NCBI GenBank assembly: GCA_963807015.1
Contig: CAWEAS010000008.1
Location: 620,001 to 684,000, forward strand
Direction: 5' to 3'
Origin: JAJPKK01 sp963807015
GTDB lineage: Bacteria; Pseudomonadota; Alphaproteobacteria; Rhizobiales; Xanthobacteraceae
Length of the DNA stretch: 64,000 nucleotides
Shown here: positions 22,210 to 30,162 of the stretch, piece by piece
Numbering within the stretch: the first letter of the stretch is position 1
Layout: the number at the start of each line of letters is the position of its first letter
Notes under the pieces: model-generated
Told to the model about the DNA's origin: nothing
Database searches by the model: none
What the model saw: the letters and a program-made list of their open reading frames with translations, nothing else
Made by a program: the position numbers and the translations under genes

Positions 22210-23169
22210 TCATACCGCCATGCGCCCGATGGTGAGAAACTTGTCCTGGCGCTGCTGGCGGATGCTCTCGCGGTCCAGATGGCGCAGTTCGCCAAGGGCG
22301 TTGGCAATGGCGCCGCCGACGGCACGAATGGCGGCCTGGGGATCGCGGTGGGCGCCGCCCATGGGCTCCGGAATGATCTCGTCGATCACGGCGAGTCTCA
22401 TCAGGTCTTCGGCGGTGATCTTCATGTTGGTGGCGGCATCCTGGGCCTTGGCGGTATCCCGCCACAGGATCGAAGCTGCGCCCTCGGGCGAGATGACGCA
22501 GTAGATCGCGTGCTCCAGCATCAACACCCGGTTGGCTGTGGCGAGCGCGATGGCGCCGCCCGACCCGCCCTCACCTAAAATGACGGCGACGTTCGGGACA
22601 CCGAGGCCGAGACAACTATCGGTTGAGCGCGCAATCGCCTCGGCCTGGCCTCGCTCCTCGGCACCGATCCCGGGATAGGCTCCGGCTGTGTCGACAAGCG
22701 CCAGCACCGGGATATTGAAGCGGTCAGCCATCTCCATCAGCCGCACCGCCTTGCGGTAGCCTTCCGGGCGGGCCATGCCGAAGTTGTGCTTGATCCGGGC
22801 CTCCGTGGTCGATCCCTTCTCTTGGCCGATCACGCACACGCTCTCTCCTTCGAAGCGGCCGAAGCCGCCGACGAGGGCATCGTCGTCGCCGAACTTGCGG
22901 TCCCCGGCGAGCGGGGTGAAGCCGGTGATCAGCGCTGCGACATAGTCGAGGCAGTGCGGGCGCTGCGGATGACGCGCGACCTGGGTCTTCTGCCACGGCG
23001 TCAGCGCGCCGTAGAGTTCCTCGAGCGCCGCGGTTGCCTTCAACTCGAGGCGCGTGATTTCTTCGCCGATGGCGACCGCGTTCTCTTCGCCGTGGAGCGT
23101 CCGCAATTCCTCGACCTTCGCCTCCAGCTCGGCCACCGGCTTTTCGAAATCAAGATAGCTGCGCATCAT
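22210..23169 (-). CDS. accA: Acetyl-CoA carboxylase, carboxyltransferase subunit alpha
   Basis: A protein of 319 residues. It contains the biotin/CoA-binding carboxyltransferase core: FGRFEGESVCVIGQEKG, NFGMARPEGYRKA, DTAGAYPGIGAEERGQ, GEGGSGGAIAL and ISPEGAASILWRD. With AccD it transfers the carboxyl group from carboxybiotin to acetyl-CoA, the committed step of fatty acid synthesis. The start ATG overlaps the xerD stop (ATGA), so it is translated from the xerD transcript. The island is inserted just beyond its 3' end and does not disrupt it. Confidence 0.95.
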   Translation of the reverse strand: MMRSYLDFEKPVAELEAKVEELRTLHGEENAVAIGEEITRLELKATAALEELYGALTPWQKTQVARHPQRPHCLDYVAALITGFTPLAGDRKFGDDDALVGGFGRFEGESVCVIGQEKGSTTEARIKHNFGMARPEGYRKAVRLMEMADRFNIPVLALVDTAGAYPGIGAEERGQAEAIARSTDSCLGLGVPNVAVILGEGGSGGAIALATANRVLMLEHAIYCVISPEGAASILWRDTAKAQDAATNMKITAEDLMRLAVIDEIIPEPMGGAHRDPQAAIRAVGGAIANALGELRHLDRESIRQQRQDKFLTIGRMAV

Positions 23170-24107
23170 CCCTCGCTCAGCGGATGCAGATCGCGAACGA
23201 GGCTCTTGAGCCGCTCGTCCAGCACATGAGTATAGATTTGCGTCGTCGAAATGTCGGCATGGCCGAGCAGGGTCTGGACGATGCGCAGATCGGCGCCGTT
23301 GGCCAGGAGATGGCTTGCAAATGCATGGCGCAGCACATGAGGGCTGACGCGCTCGGCGCGCAAGCCCGCGTGCACCGCAAGCTCCTTCAATTCCCGGGCA
23401 GCGTGCTGGCGCGTGAGATGCCCCGCCTCGCCGAACGACGGAAAGAGCCATTTCGACGGGTTCGCCCTCGCCGCCTCATCACACGCATCGCGATAGGCGC
23501 GCATCGCCGTCTTGGCGGCGCCGTTGAGCGGCACCAACCGCTCCTTGCCGCCCTTGCCGCGCACCACCAGCATGCGCTCGTCACGCGTCGCCGCCGACGC
23601 CGGCAAGGCGACGAGCTCGGAAATGCGAAGCCCGGTCGCGTACAGGAGTTCGAGCAGGCACAAGAGCCGCAGCGTCCGCAGCCGCTCGGCCGCAGGCAAT
23701 CCGGGGACCTCGGTCGCCTCCCGTGCCGACGCGATCAGCCGGTCCACTTCGCCGACCGAAAGCACCTTGGGCAAGGCGCGCCCACGCTTCGGCCCCTGGA
23801 TGATCGCCGCGGGGTCCTCCGAGCGCATGCCCTCGGCATAGAGGAAGCGATAAAGCTGCCGGATCGCTGAAAGCCGCCGCGCCACTGAGGTTGCGGCAAA
23901 GCCCCGCGCGGCGAGATCGCCGAGGTAGGCGCGCAGATCGGCGGTGGTCGCGGCTTCGACTGACCGCTTGCGGCGGGCAAGCCAAGCCACGAGGTCATCG
24001 AGATCGCGTCGATAGGCGGCAAGCGTATTGGCGGCGCCGCCGCGCTCGGCCGCCACCATGTCGAGGAACAATGTGATGGCGCCGCGGGGTGCCTGCGATT
24101 TCGCCAT
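23166..24107 (-). CDS. xerD: Site-specific tyrosine recombinase XerD
   Basis: A 313-residue recombinase that resolves chromosome dimers at dif together with XerC. An N-terminal SAM-like domain (1-100) is followed by the catalytic domain with Arg in ATGLRISEL, Lys in RGKGGKER, HVLRHAF (HxxR) and LGHADISTTQIYTHV containing the catalytic His and nucleophile Tyr. It starts in a TGATG overlap with the 50-residue membrane protein upstream and ends in an ATGA overlap with accA. It is chromosomal, not part of the island. Confidence 0.93.
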   Translation of the reverse strand: MAKSQAPRGAITLFLDMVAAERGGAANTLAAYRRDLDDLVAWLARRKRSVEAATTADLRAYLGDLAARGFAATSVARRLSAIRQLYRFLYAEGMRSEDPAAIIQGPKRGRALPKVLSVGEVDRLIASAREATEVPGLPAAERLRTLRLLCLLELLYATGLRISELVALPASAATRDERMLVVRGKGGKERLVPLNGAAKTAMRAYRDACDEAARANPSKWLFPSFGEAGHLTRQHAARELKELAVHAGLRAERVSPHVLRHAFASHLLANGADLRIVQTLLGHADISTTQIYTHVLDERLKSLVRDLHPLSEG

Positions 24108-24259
24108 CAGTGCTGCGTCTTGACGAAGCGATCCGGTGGCACGTTGACGGAGATCTCACGGGGCTTCGGATTGACGAAGCTCACCAGCGCGAACATGGCT
24201 CCGTACCCGATGCCCCAGATCACTCCCACCACGAATAGAAGCCTGAATAAGCTCGGCAT
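24107..24259 (-). CDS. 50-residue single-pass membrane protein
   Basis: A short protein starting MPSLFRLLFVVGVIWGIGYG, with one transmembrane helix (residues 4-30) and a polar tail ending PPDRFVKTQH. Its TGA overlaps the xerD ATG, which supports real translation. It would be first in a three-gene unit with xerD and accA. No function is known to me; similar tiny proteins are seen next to xerD in related bacteria. Confidence 0.6.
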   Translation of the reverse strand: MPSLFRLLFVVGVIWGIGYGAMFALVSFVNPKPREISVNVPPDRFVKTQH

Positions 24260-24470
24260 GATTGCGAATCCGCGCGATTTGCTGCGCCTCCATCTGCCAT
24301 CACTTTAACATTTCCGAGGCAAAGTTGCATGAAAGCGCATGCAGTCGCGGCAACTGCACGAAGGTAATAAAATAACTGCGGGCGCCGACCCGCTTGTCCC
24401 TGCTTTTGGCTGACCTTGTTGTTTCCCAACGACGATTGTGGGAGCGTGCGGCGATCTTCAGGATGAATTC

Positions 24471-25058
24471 ATGGCCGACTTTGTCGTTCCCCAGGCCGTC
24501 CAGAGCCACGATGCCGCGCTCGCCGCGGCCCTAGACCAGCGTTCGATCGTGCTGGTCGGAATGATGGGAGCCGGCAAATCCTCCATTGGCCGACGCCTCG
24601 CGACGCGGTTGGGTATTCCGTTCGTCGACGCAAACTCCGAAATCGAGCAGGCCGCTGGCATGACCATTGCGGAGATCTTCGAGGCCCACGGCGAGCCCTA
24701 TTTCCGCTCCGGCGAGGCGCGGGTGATCACCCGCCTGCTGGAACACGGCCCGCAGGTGCTGGCGACCGGCGGCGGCGCGTTCATGAACGAACATACCCGC
24801 GCCAACATCCGCGCCAAGGGAATCTCGGTCTGGCTCAAGGCCGACTTTGACGTGCTCACGAGGCGGCTGCGACGGCGCAACGATCGCCCGCTCCTCAAGA
24901 CCGCAGATCCGGTCGCAACGCTCGTGAAGCTGCTTGCCGAGCGTGAGCCGATCTATGCGCTAGCCGACGTGACGGTGATGTCGCGGGATGTTTCCCACGA
25001 CCTCATCGTCGATGAGATCGTGACGGCCGTCGGCGGCAAGGTGGGCGTGACCGTTTAG
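24471..25058 (+). CDS. aroK: Shikimate kinase
   Basis: P-loop kinase of 195 residues that phosphorylates shikimate at O3. The Walker A is GMMGAGKSSIGRRLA, followed by the shikimate-binding DANSEIE and the GGGAF loop, and a lid region RLRRRNDRPLL. It starts at ATG 24471 with AGGA upstream; an upstream GTG frame is ignored. The next gene, aroB, lies 114 bases downstream, the classical aroK-aroB pair. Confidence 0.94.
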   Translation: MADFVVPQAVQSHDAALAAALDQRSIVLVGMMGAGKSSIGRRLATRLGIPFVDANSEIEQAAGMTIAEIFEAHGEPYFRSGEARVITRLLEHGPQVLATGGGAFMNEHTRANIRAKGISVWLKADFDVLTRRLRRRNDRPLLKTADPVATLVKLLAEREPIYALADVTVMSRDVSHDLIVDEIVTAVGGKVGVTV

Positions 25059-25172
25059 ATCTTGCATCAACCATGGTTCCGCGGCGATCTCGACCGGGAT
25101 AGCGCTCTGCGCCTATAACCGGGCCAGCCGCATCAAGGCGGCACAACAATTTTTCGATTGAAAGGCTTGGCC

Positions 25173-26306
25173 ATGACCGCGCCAGTTCGGCCGGGCGATC
25201 CGACCGTCGTCAACGTCGCGCTCGGCGAGCGCAGCTACGACATCGTGATCGGTCGCGGCCTGTTGGCCTCGCTCGGTACGCGAACGGCGGCGCTCAAACC
25301 TGGGGCCAAAGCCGCGGTCGTCACCGATTCGAATGTCGCGCCGCTGTATGGAGACGCCGCCGAGACCGCCCTCGCGCAAGCCGGCATCCCGTCCTCCCGC
25401 ATCGTCGTGGGCGCTGGCGAAACTGCGAAGAGCTTTGCCGGCTTCGAGGAGGTCTGCGAGGCGCTGATCGCGGCACGGATCGAGCGCGGCGATCTCGTGG
25501 TCGCAGTTGGCGGCGGCGTCATCGGCGATCTCGCCGGGTTTGCCGCCGCATCGGTGCGGCGCGGGCTCGATTACATCCAGGTGCCGACCACGCTATTGGC
25601 GCAGGTCGACTCCTCGGTTGGCGGCAAGACTGCAATCGATTCGCGCCTCGGCAAGAACCTGATCGGTGCGTTCCACCAGCCGATCCTGGTGGTCGCCGAC
25701 ACCGCGGTGCTCGATTCGCTGCCGCCGCGGCAATTCCGCGCTGGCTATGCGGAAGTCGCCAAATACGGGCTTCTCGGCGACGCCGGTTTCTTCGCCTGGC
25801 TCGAAGCGAACGCCGCCGATGTTTTCGCCGGCGGCGCCGCGCGCGAACACGCCATCGCCACGAGCTGCCGGATGAAGGCGGCGATCGTCGCCCGCGACGA
25901 GCGCGAGACCGGTGAGCGCGCGCTCCTCAATCTCGGCCATACCTTCGGCCATGCACTCGAAGCGGCGGCCGGATTTTCCGACCGCCTGCTCCACGGCGAG
26001 GCGATCGCGATCGGCATGGCGCTCGCCGCGGAGTTCTCCTCGCGGCTCGGGCTGTTGGCCGCTGGCGATGTCGCCCGCATCACCCGCCATCTCGCCGGCG
26101 TCGGCCTGCCGGTCCGGCTCGGTGAGATTGCCGGCGGCGCGCCGGATGCCGACCGCCTGATGGGACTGATTGCGCAGGACAAGAAAGTGCAGCGCGGCAG
26201 GCTCACCTTCATTCTTCTGCGCGACATCGGGCATGCTTATATAGCTACTGATGTCGATCCGGCGCAGGTGCGCGCGTTCCTGATCGAGAAGCTCGAGGCG
26301 CGATGA
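25173..26306 (+). CDS. aroB: 3-dehydroquinate synthase
   Basis: NAD- and zinc-dependent enzyme of 377 residues that cyclises DAHP to 3-dehydroquinate. Seen motifs: VGAGETAKSF, GGGVIGDLAGFAAA (NAD), TTLLAQVDSSVGGKTAID, and metal ligands in NLGHTFGHA and LLHGEAIAIGM. ATG 25173 is preferred, with AAAGG about 9 bases upstream. The stop overlaps the start of the CorC-like gene (ATGA). Confidence 0.95.
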   Translation: MTAPVRPGDPTVVNVALGERSYDIVIGRGLLASLGTRTAALKPGAKAAVVTDSNVAPLYGDAAETALAQAGIPSSRIVVGAGETAKSFAGFEEVCEALIAARIERGDLVVAVGGGVIGDLAGFAAASVRRGLDYIQVPTTLLAQVDSSVGGKTAIDSRLGKNLIGAFHQPILVVADTAVLDSLPPRQFRAGYAEVAKYGLLGDAGFFAWLEANAADVFAGGAAREHAIATSCRMKAAIVARDERETGERALLNLGHTFGHALEAAAGFSDRLLHGEAIAIGMALAAEFSSRLGLLAAGDVARITRHLAGVGLPVRLGEIAGGAPDADRLMGLIAQDKKVQRGRLTFILLRDIGHAYIATDVDPAQVRAFLIEKLEAR

Positions 26307-27589
26307 CGCTTGCCGATTGGCTGATTTTATCTGCGGTTCTACTGTTCCTGTTCGGGTCTTTCTTCTTCTCCGGAAGCGAGACCGCGATGACGGCGTGTTC
26401 GCGCGCCACCATGCTGAGCCTCGTCAAAAGCGGCAACGAGAAAGCTGCAATCGTCACCCGCCTGCTCGACCGGCGTCAACGGCTCCTCGGTGCCCTCCTG
26501 ATCGGCAACAATGTCGCGACCATCGTGTCGTCGGCGCTTGCAACCGGGCTATTGCTGTCGTGGTTCGGGGATGTCGGCATCATCTATGCGAGCATCGCCA
26601 TGACGATCCTCGTGGTGGTGTTCTGCGAAATGCTGCCGAAGACCGCGGCCATCATGAGCCCCGACCGCTACGCGCTCTCGGTCGCGCGCGCGCTCGACTA
26701 CGTGGTGCGCATTCTCGGACCCGTGCTCGACGCAACGGACTGGCTCGTGCGCCACATGCTGGCCTTGGTGCGGGTGGATTCCCGCGGCGGTGAGTTGTTG
26801 CCGGGCCACGAGCGTCTGCGCGGCGCGGTCGACCTGCTGCACCGCGAAGGCAGCGTCGAGAAGCACGATCGCGACATGCTGGGCGGCCTACTCGATCTGC
26901 GTGACCTCACCGTCGCCGACGTCATGATCCACCGCACCGAGGTCATCGCCGCCGATGTCGGCGAGCCGCCGGAAAAAGTCGTGGAGTTCGTCAACCGCGA
27001 AATGGTGACGCGCGTGCCCCTGTGGCGTGGCACGCCGGAGAACATCGTCGGCATTTTGCACGTGAAGGACCTCGTGCGCGCGATGGAAGTGGCCGGCGGC
27101 GACCCGCGCAAGATCGACATCATGGCGATCGCCCGGCCCGCCTGGTTCGTTCCCGAGACGCGTCCGCTCACCGAGCAGCTCAAGGCGTTCCGTCGCCGCC
27201 GCACCCCGCTCGCTCTCGTCGTCGACGAGTACGGCGAGTTCATGGGGATCGTGACCCTCGAAGACATTCTGGAGGAGATCGTCGGCGACATCAGCGACGA
27301 GCACGACGTCGAAGTCCCGGGCGTGCGCCCGCAGCCTGACGGCTCGGTCAACGTTGACGGCGCGGTTCCGATCCGCGACCTCAACCGTGCCATGGACTGG
27401 AATCTGCCCGACGACGAGGCAACCACCATCGCAGGTCTCGTCATCCACGAAGCGCGCTCGATCCCCGAGGCCGGCCAGAGCTTCACCTTCCACGGCTTCC
27501 GCTTCCAGGTGCTTCGCAAGAACCGCAACCGGCTGGAGGCGCTGCGCATTACCGCCGTAATGCAAAAGGCGACCGCAAAGGCCTCCTGA
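26303..27589 (+). CDS. CNNM/CorC-family membrane protein (hemolysin-like)
   Basis: A 428-residue protein with an N-terminal DUF21 membrane domain (four hydrophobic segments in 1-150, starting LADWLILSAVLLFLFGSFFFSGSETA), two CBS domains around 200-320 (DVMIHRTEVIAADV, PLALVVDEYGEFMGIVTLEDILEEIVGDISDEHD) and a C-terminal CorC/HlyC domain. Relatives export Mg2+/Co2+ or protect against divalent ions. It is translationally coupled to aroB by an ATGA overlap, a common arrangement in Alphaproteobacteria without a known functional link. Confidence 0.88.
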   Translation: MTLADWLILSAVLLFLFGSFFFSGSETAMTACSRATMLSLVKSGNEKAAIVTRLLDRRQRLLGALLIGNNVATIVSSALATGLLLSWFGDVGIIYASIAMTILVVVFCEMLPKTAAIMSPDRYALSVARALDYVVRILGPVLDATDWLVRHMLALVRVDSRGGELLPGHERLRGAVDLLHREGSVEKHDRDMLGGLLDLRDLTVADVMIHRTEVIAADVGEPPEKVVEFVNREMVTRVPLWRGTPENIVGILHVKDLVRAMEVAGGDPRKIDIMAIARPAWFVPETRPLTEQLKAFRRRRTPLALVVDEYGEFMGIVTLEDILEEIVGDISDEHDVEVPGVRPQPDGSVNVDGAVPIRDLNRAMDWNLPDDEATTIAGLVIHEARSIPEAGQSFTFHGFRFQVLRKNRNRLEALRITAVMQKATAKAS

Positions 27590-27597
27590 ATAATCGC

Positions 27598-27699
27598 TGT
27601 AGGGTGCGCAAAGCGCGGACGTGTCCGCGCGTGCGCACCACCGGCTCTCAACCGGCCGGAAACTTCATGGTGCGCACGCTCCGCTTTGCGCACCCTACA
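27598..27699. repeat. REP-like inverted repeat, GTAGGGTGCGCAAAGCG type
   Basis: Outer arms of 18 bp, TGTAGGGTGCGCAAAGCG and its exact complement, flank an internal GCGGAC/GTCCGC mini-hairpin and a 12-bp inner stem (GCGTGCGCACCA / TGGTGCGCACGC). The same family, with GGGTGGGC in place of GGGTGCGC, recurs at 55412-55517. It lies between the CorC-like gene and bolA, two convergent genes, and may serve as a terminator. Confidence 0.8.
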
Positions 27700-27725
27700 A
27701 ATTTCCACACTTTACCCACCCTACG

Positions 27726-28001
27726 TCAGCTCGGCGCTTCGTTCGAGGCCGCGGCGTGGATCGCAAGCGCATGGACGCCGCCCTGCAGTTCGCTTGCAAG
27801 GGCTGCATTTATCATGCGGTGGCGTTCGAGCCGGCTCTTTTCCCGGAAGGCATCCGACACAATATGAATGCGGAAATGAGTTTCCCCGCCCGGCCGGTGT
27901 CCGGCATGTCCCGCGTGGTGATGTGACTCGTCCACCACTTCGAGGCTCGCCGGCGCGAATGCATCTGTCAGCTTACGCGCAATGGTCTCGCGCATGTCCA
28001 T
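27726..28001 (-). CDS. BolA family protein
   Basis: A 91-residue protein with the BolA fold: RETIARKLTDAFAPASLEVVDESHHHAGH, then THFRIHIVSDAF, RLERHRMINAALASEL and HALAIHA. The His in the loop and the conserved HALAI region are the Fe-S ligand and interaction sites of the family, which partners monothiol glutaredoxins and influences iron and cell-shape control. ATG 28001 is used; ATG 27995 is equally possible. Confidence 0.9.
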   Translation of the reverse strand: MDMRETIARKLTDAFAPASLEVVDESHHHAGHAGHRPGGETHFRIHIVSDAFREKSRLERHRMINAALASELQGGVHALAIHAAASNEAPS

Positions 28002-28123
28002 GCGGGAAGCTTTAATGGCTCGTTCACGATCGCGTCAATCGTCATCGCGAGGCCGAGTGCGGATCACGGTGCGACGGATCTGTCAAGCTTGCGCGTTTCG
28101 ATGAACCCTTCGCATAATAGGTA

Positions 28124-28765
28124 ATGAAGTTCGACTTACCATTGTTCGATCGCATCCGGGTCAAGCCCAGCGAAGATCGACGCGCGCAGACGGATCGGCC
28201 GTGTTGCGATTGGCCGAACTGCTCCGGCGCGGCAACGCATCGGGCGCCGAAGGGTCGCGGCCGCGAACGCGAGTATTGGCGTTTCTGTCTCGCTCACGTG
28301 CGCGAGTACAATCAGTCCTATAATTTTTTCGCCGGCATGGACGACAATGCCGTCGCCCGTTATCAGAAAGATGCCCTCACTGGTCACTTGCCGACCTGGA
28401 AGATCGGCATGATCGGCGGCAAGGGTCGCTCCGCGAACTCGGCCAGCGGACGGCGCCGTTCCCGCACGGTTGAGGACGGTTTCGGCTCCGACGACCCCTT
28501 CGACATAATGCGCGACTTCGGTGCCGCGCGGACCGCGCATTCCCGTGCCGAGGCCGAGCGACGCACGGTCCGCAACGCCGAACGCAAGGCGCTCAATTCA
28601 TTGGGACTTGAGGAGGGTGCCGGGCGTCACGATATCAAAGCGAGGTTCAAGGAGCTCGTCAAACGCCATCATCCCGATTTGAATGACGGCGACCGCGCCT
28701 CCGAAGACAAGCTACGTGAAATTATCGAAGCTTATAATTATCTAAAGAAGCAGGGACTCTGCTGA
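28124..28765 (+). CDS. J-domain protein
   Basis: A 213-residue protein with a C-terminal J domain (about 155-210: ALNSLGLEEGAGRHDIKARFKELVKRHHPDLNDG), including the HPD tripeptide required to stimulate DnaK ATPase. The N-terminal 100 residues contain a conserved CDWPNCSGAATHRAPKGRG...FCLAHVREYNQ segment with paired Cys and His that may bind zinc. It diverges from bolA and precedes cobS, an order kept in many rhizobia. Its client is unknown. Confidence 0.85.
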   Translation: MKFDLPLFDRIRVKPSEDRRAQTDRPCCDWPNCSGAATHRAPKGRGREREYWRFCLAHVREYNQSYNFFAGMDDNAVARYQKDALTGHLPTWKIGMIGGKGRSANSASGRRRSRTVEDGFGSDDPFDIMRDFGAARTAHSRAEAERRTVRNAERKALNSLGLEEGAGRHDIKARFKELVKRHHPDLNDGDRASEDKLREIIEAYNYLKKQGLC

Positions 28766-29153
28766 TTTCGCCCAGCTGGTTTGCGTGAGCGCTCGTGGCC
28801 TTGTGGAGTGTCCGCACAATCGGCTTTCGGGGCGTGTGGGCTCTGCGAATTCCGCTGCAATCTCAGGCTGGTAGGGCTGCTGATGACCGCGGAATTTCAC
28901 GTGGCCTCGCCTTCCACGACAGTGTGCGATGGCGAAGCACAGGGCACAGGCGGCGCTTCCGCCGCCCGGGGCGTTTCTGTTAAGTTGCTGGCGACATACG
29001 CCACATGCCGCACTTCGCCGAAGTCGTGTGTCCGGGCGCCGAAATTCGCCAGTCTCGGATTTGGGCACCCGCAGCCGCCGGGCCTTCAGCCGCCGCCCGC
29101 CGGACCCATTGATTCCCGCCGGGATCAGGGGTGAGCCCACGCACGGAGGAGCA
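28766..29153. other. Intergenic region before cobS
   Basis: 388 bases without a supported gene. I looked for a cobalamin riboswitch because cobS and cobT follow, but saw no B12-box-like segment. The only clear signal is the GGAGGA ribosome binding site of cobS at its end. Confidence 0.5.
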
Positions 29154-30140
29154 ATGACTGTGGTGACTGAGACCGCCGCCCCGCTACCCGACATCAAGGT
29201 GTCGGTGCGGCAGACGTTCGGCTTCGACAGCGACATGGAAGTGCCGGCCTATTCGCAGCCGGACGAGCATGTCCCGGACATCGATTCCGATTATCGCTTT
29301 GACCGCCCGACCACGCTCGCGATCCTAGCAGGATTTGCCCGCAACCGCCGCGTCATCGTGACCGGTTATCACGGCACCGGAAAGTCGACCCACATCGAGC
29401 AGGTTGCCGCCCGGCTCAACTGGCCATGCGTGCGGGTCAATCTGGACAGCCACATCAGCCGTATCGATCTCATCGGCAAAGATGCAATCGTGATCCGCGA
29501 GGGCCAGCAGGTCACCGAATTTCGCGACGGCATCCTGCCGTGGGCTTACCAGCACAATGTCGCGCTGGTGTTCGACGAATACGATGCCGGCCGTCCCGAC
29601 GTGATGTTCGTGATCCAGCGCGTGCTGGAATCGTCGGGCCGCCTCACGCTCCTCGACCAGAGCCGGGTCATCAAGCCGCACCCGGCGTTCCGTCTGTTCG
29701 CGACGGCGAACACGGTTGGGCTCGGCGACACCTCCGGCCTCTATCACGGCACCCAGCAGATCAACCAGGCGCAGATGGATCGGTGGTCGATCGTCACCAC
29801 GCTCAACTACCTGCCGCATGACAACGAGGTCGAGATCGTGCTGGCCAAGGCCAAGCACTACCGAACCGACGCCGGCCGCGATATCGTCAACAAGATGGTG
29901 CGGGTCGCCGATCTCACCCGCAACGCCTTCATGAACGGAGATATCTCCACCGTGATGAGCCCGCGTACCGTCATCACCTGGGCCGAGAACGCCGACATCT
30001 TCAAGGACGTGGGATTCGCGTTCCGCCTCACCTTCCTCAACAAGTGCGACGAGTTGGAGCGTCCGATCGTTGCCGAGTTCTATCAGCGCTGTTTCGGCCA
30101 GGAGCTGCCGGAGTCATCCGTCAACGTGGCACTGAGCTGA
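29154..30140 (+). CDS. cobS: Cobaltochelatase subunit CobS
   Basis: AAA+ ATPase subunit of 328 residues of the aerobic CobNST chelatase, which inserts Co2+ into hydrogenobyrinic acid a,c-diamide. Walker A is GYHGTGKST at about 66, Walker B is LVFDEYDAG, and the sensor region is FRLFATANTVGLGD. The start with GGAGGA 4 bases upstream is well defined; an in-frame upstream extension has no support. cobT follows after 22 bases. The large subunit CobN is not in this window. Confidence 0.95.
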   Translation: MTVVTETAAPLPDIKVSVRQTFGFDSDMEVPAYSQPDEHVPDIDSDYRFDRPTTLAILAGFARNRRVIVTGYHGTGKSTHIEQVAARLNWPCVRVNLDSHISRIDLIGKDAIVIREGQQVTEFRDGILPWAYQHNVALVFDEYDAGRPDVMFVIQRVLESSGRLTLLDQSRVIKPHPAFRLFATANTVGLGDTSGLYHGTQQINQAQMDRWSIVTTLNYLPHDNEVEIVLAKAKHYRTDAGRDIVNKMVRVADLTRNAFMNGDISTVMSPRTVITWAENADIFKDVGFAFRLTFLNKCDELERPIVAEFYQRCFGQELPESSVNVALS

Positions 30141-30162
30141 GTTCTCAATTCCGGACAAATCG

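Noticed and set aside
27604..27867. Open frames across the REP-like repeat before bolA
   Set aside because: They consist largely of the palindromic repeat and the antisense of bolA.
28766..29153. Possible cobalamin riboswitch upstream of cobS
   Set aside because: I could not find a B12-box-like segment or a matching set of stems.
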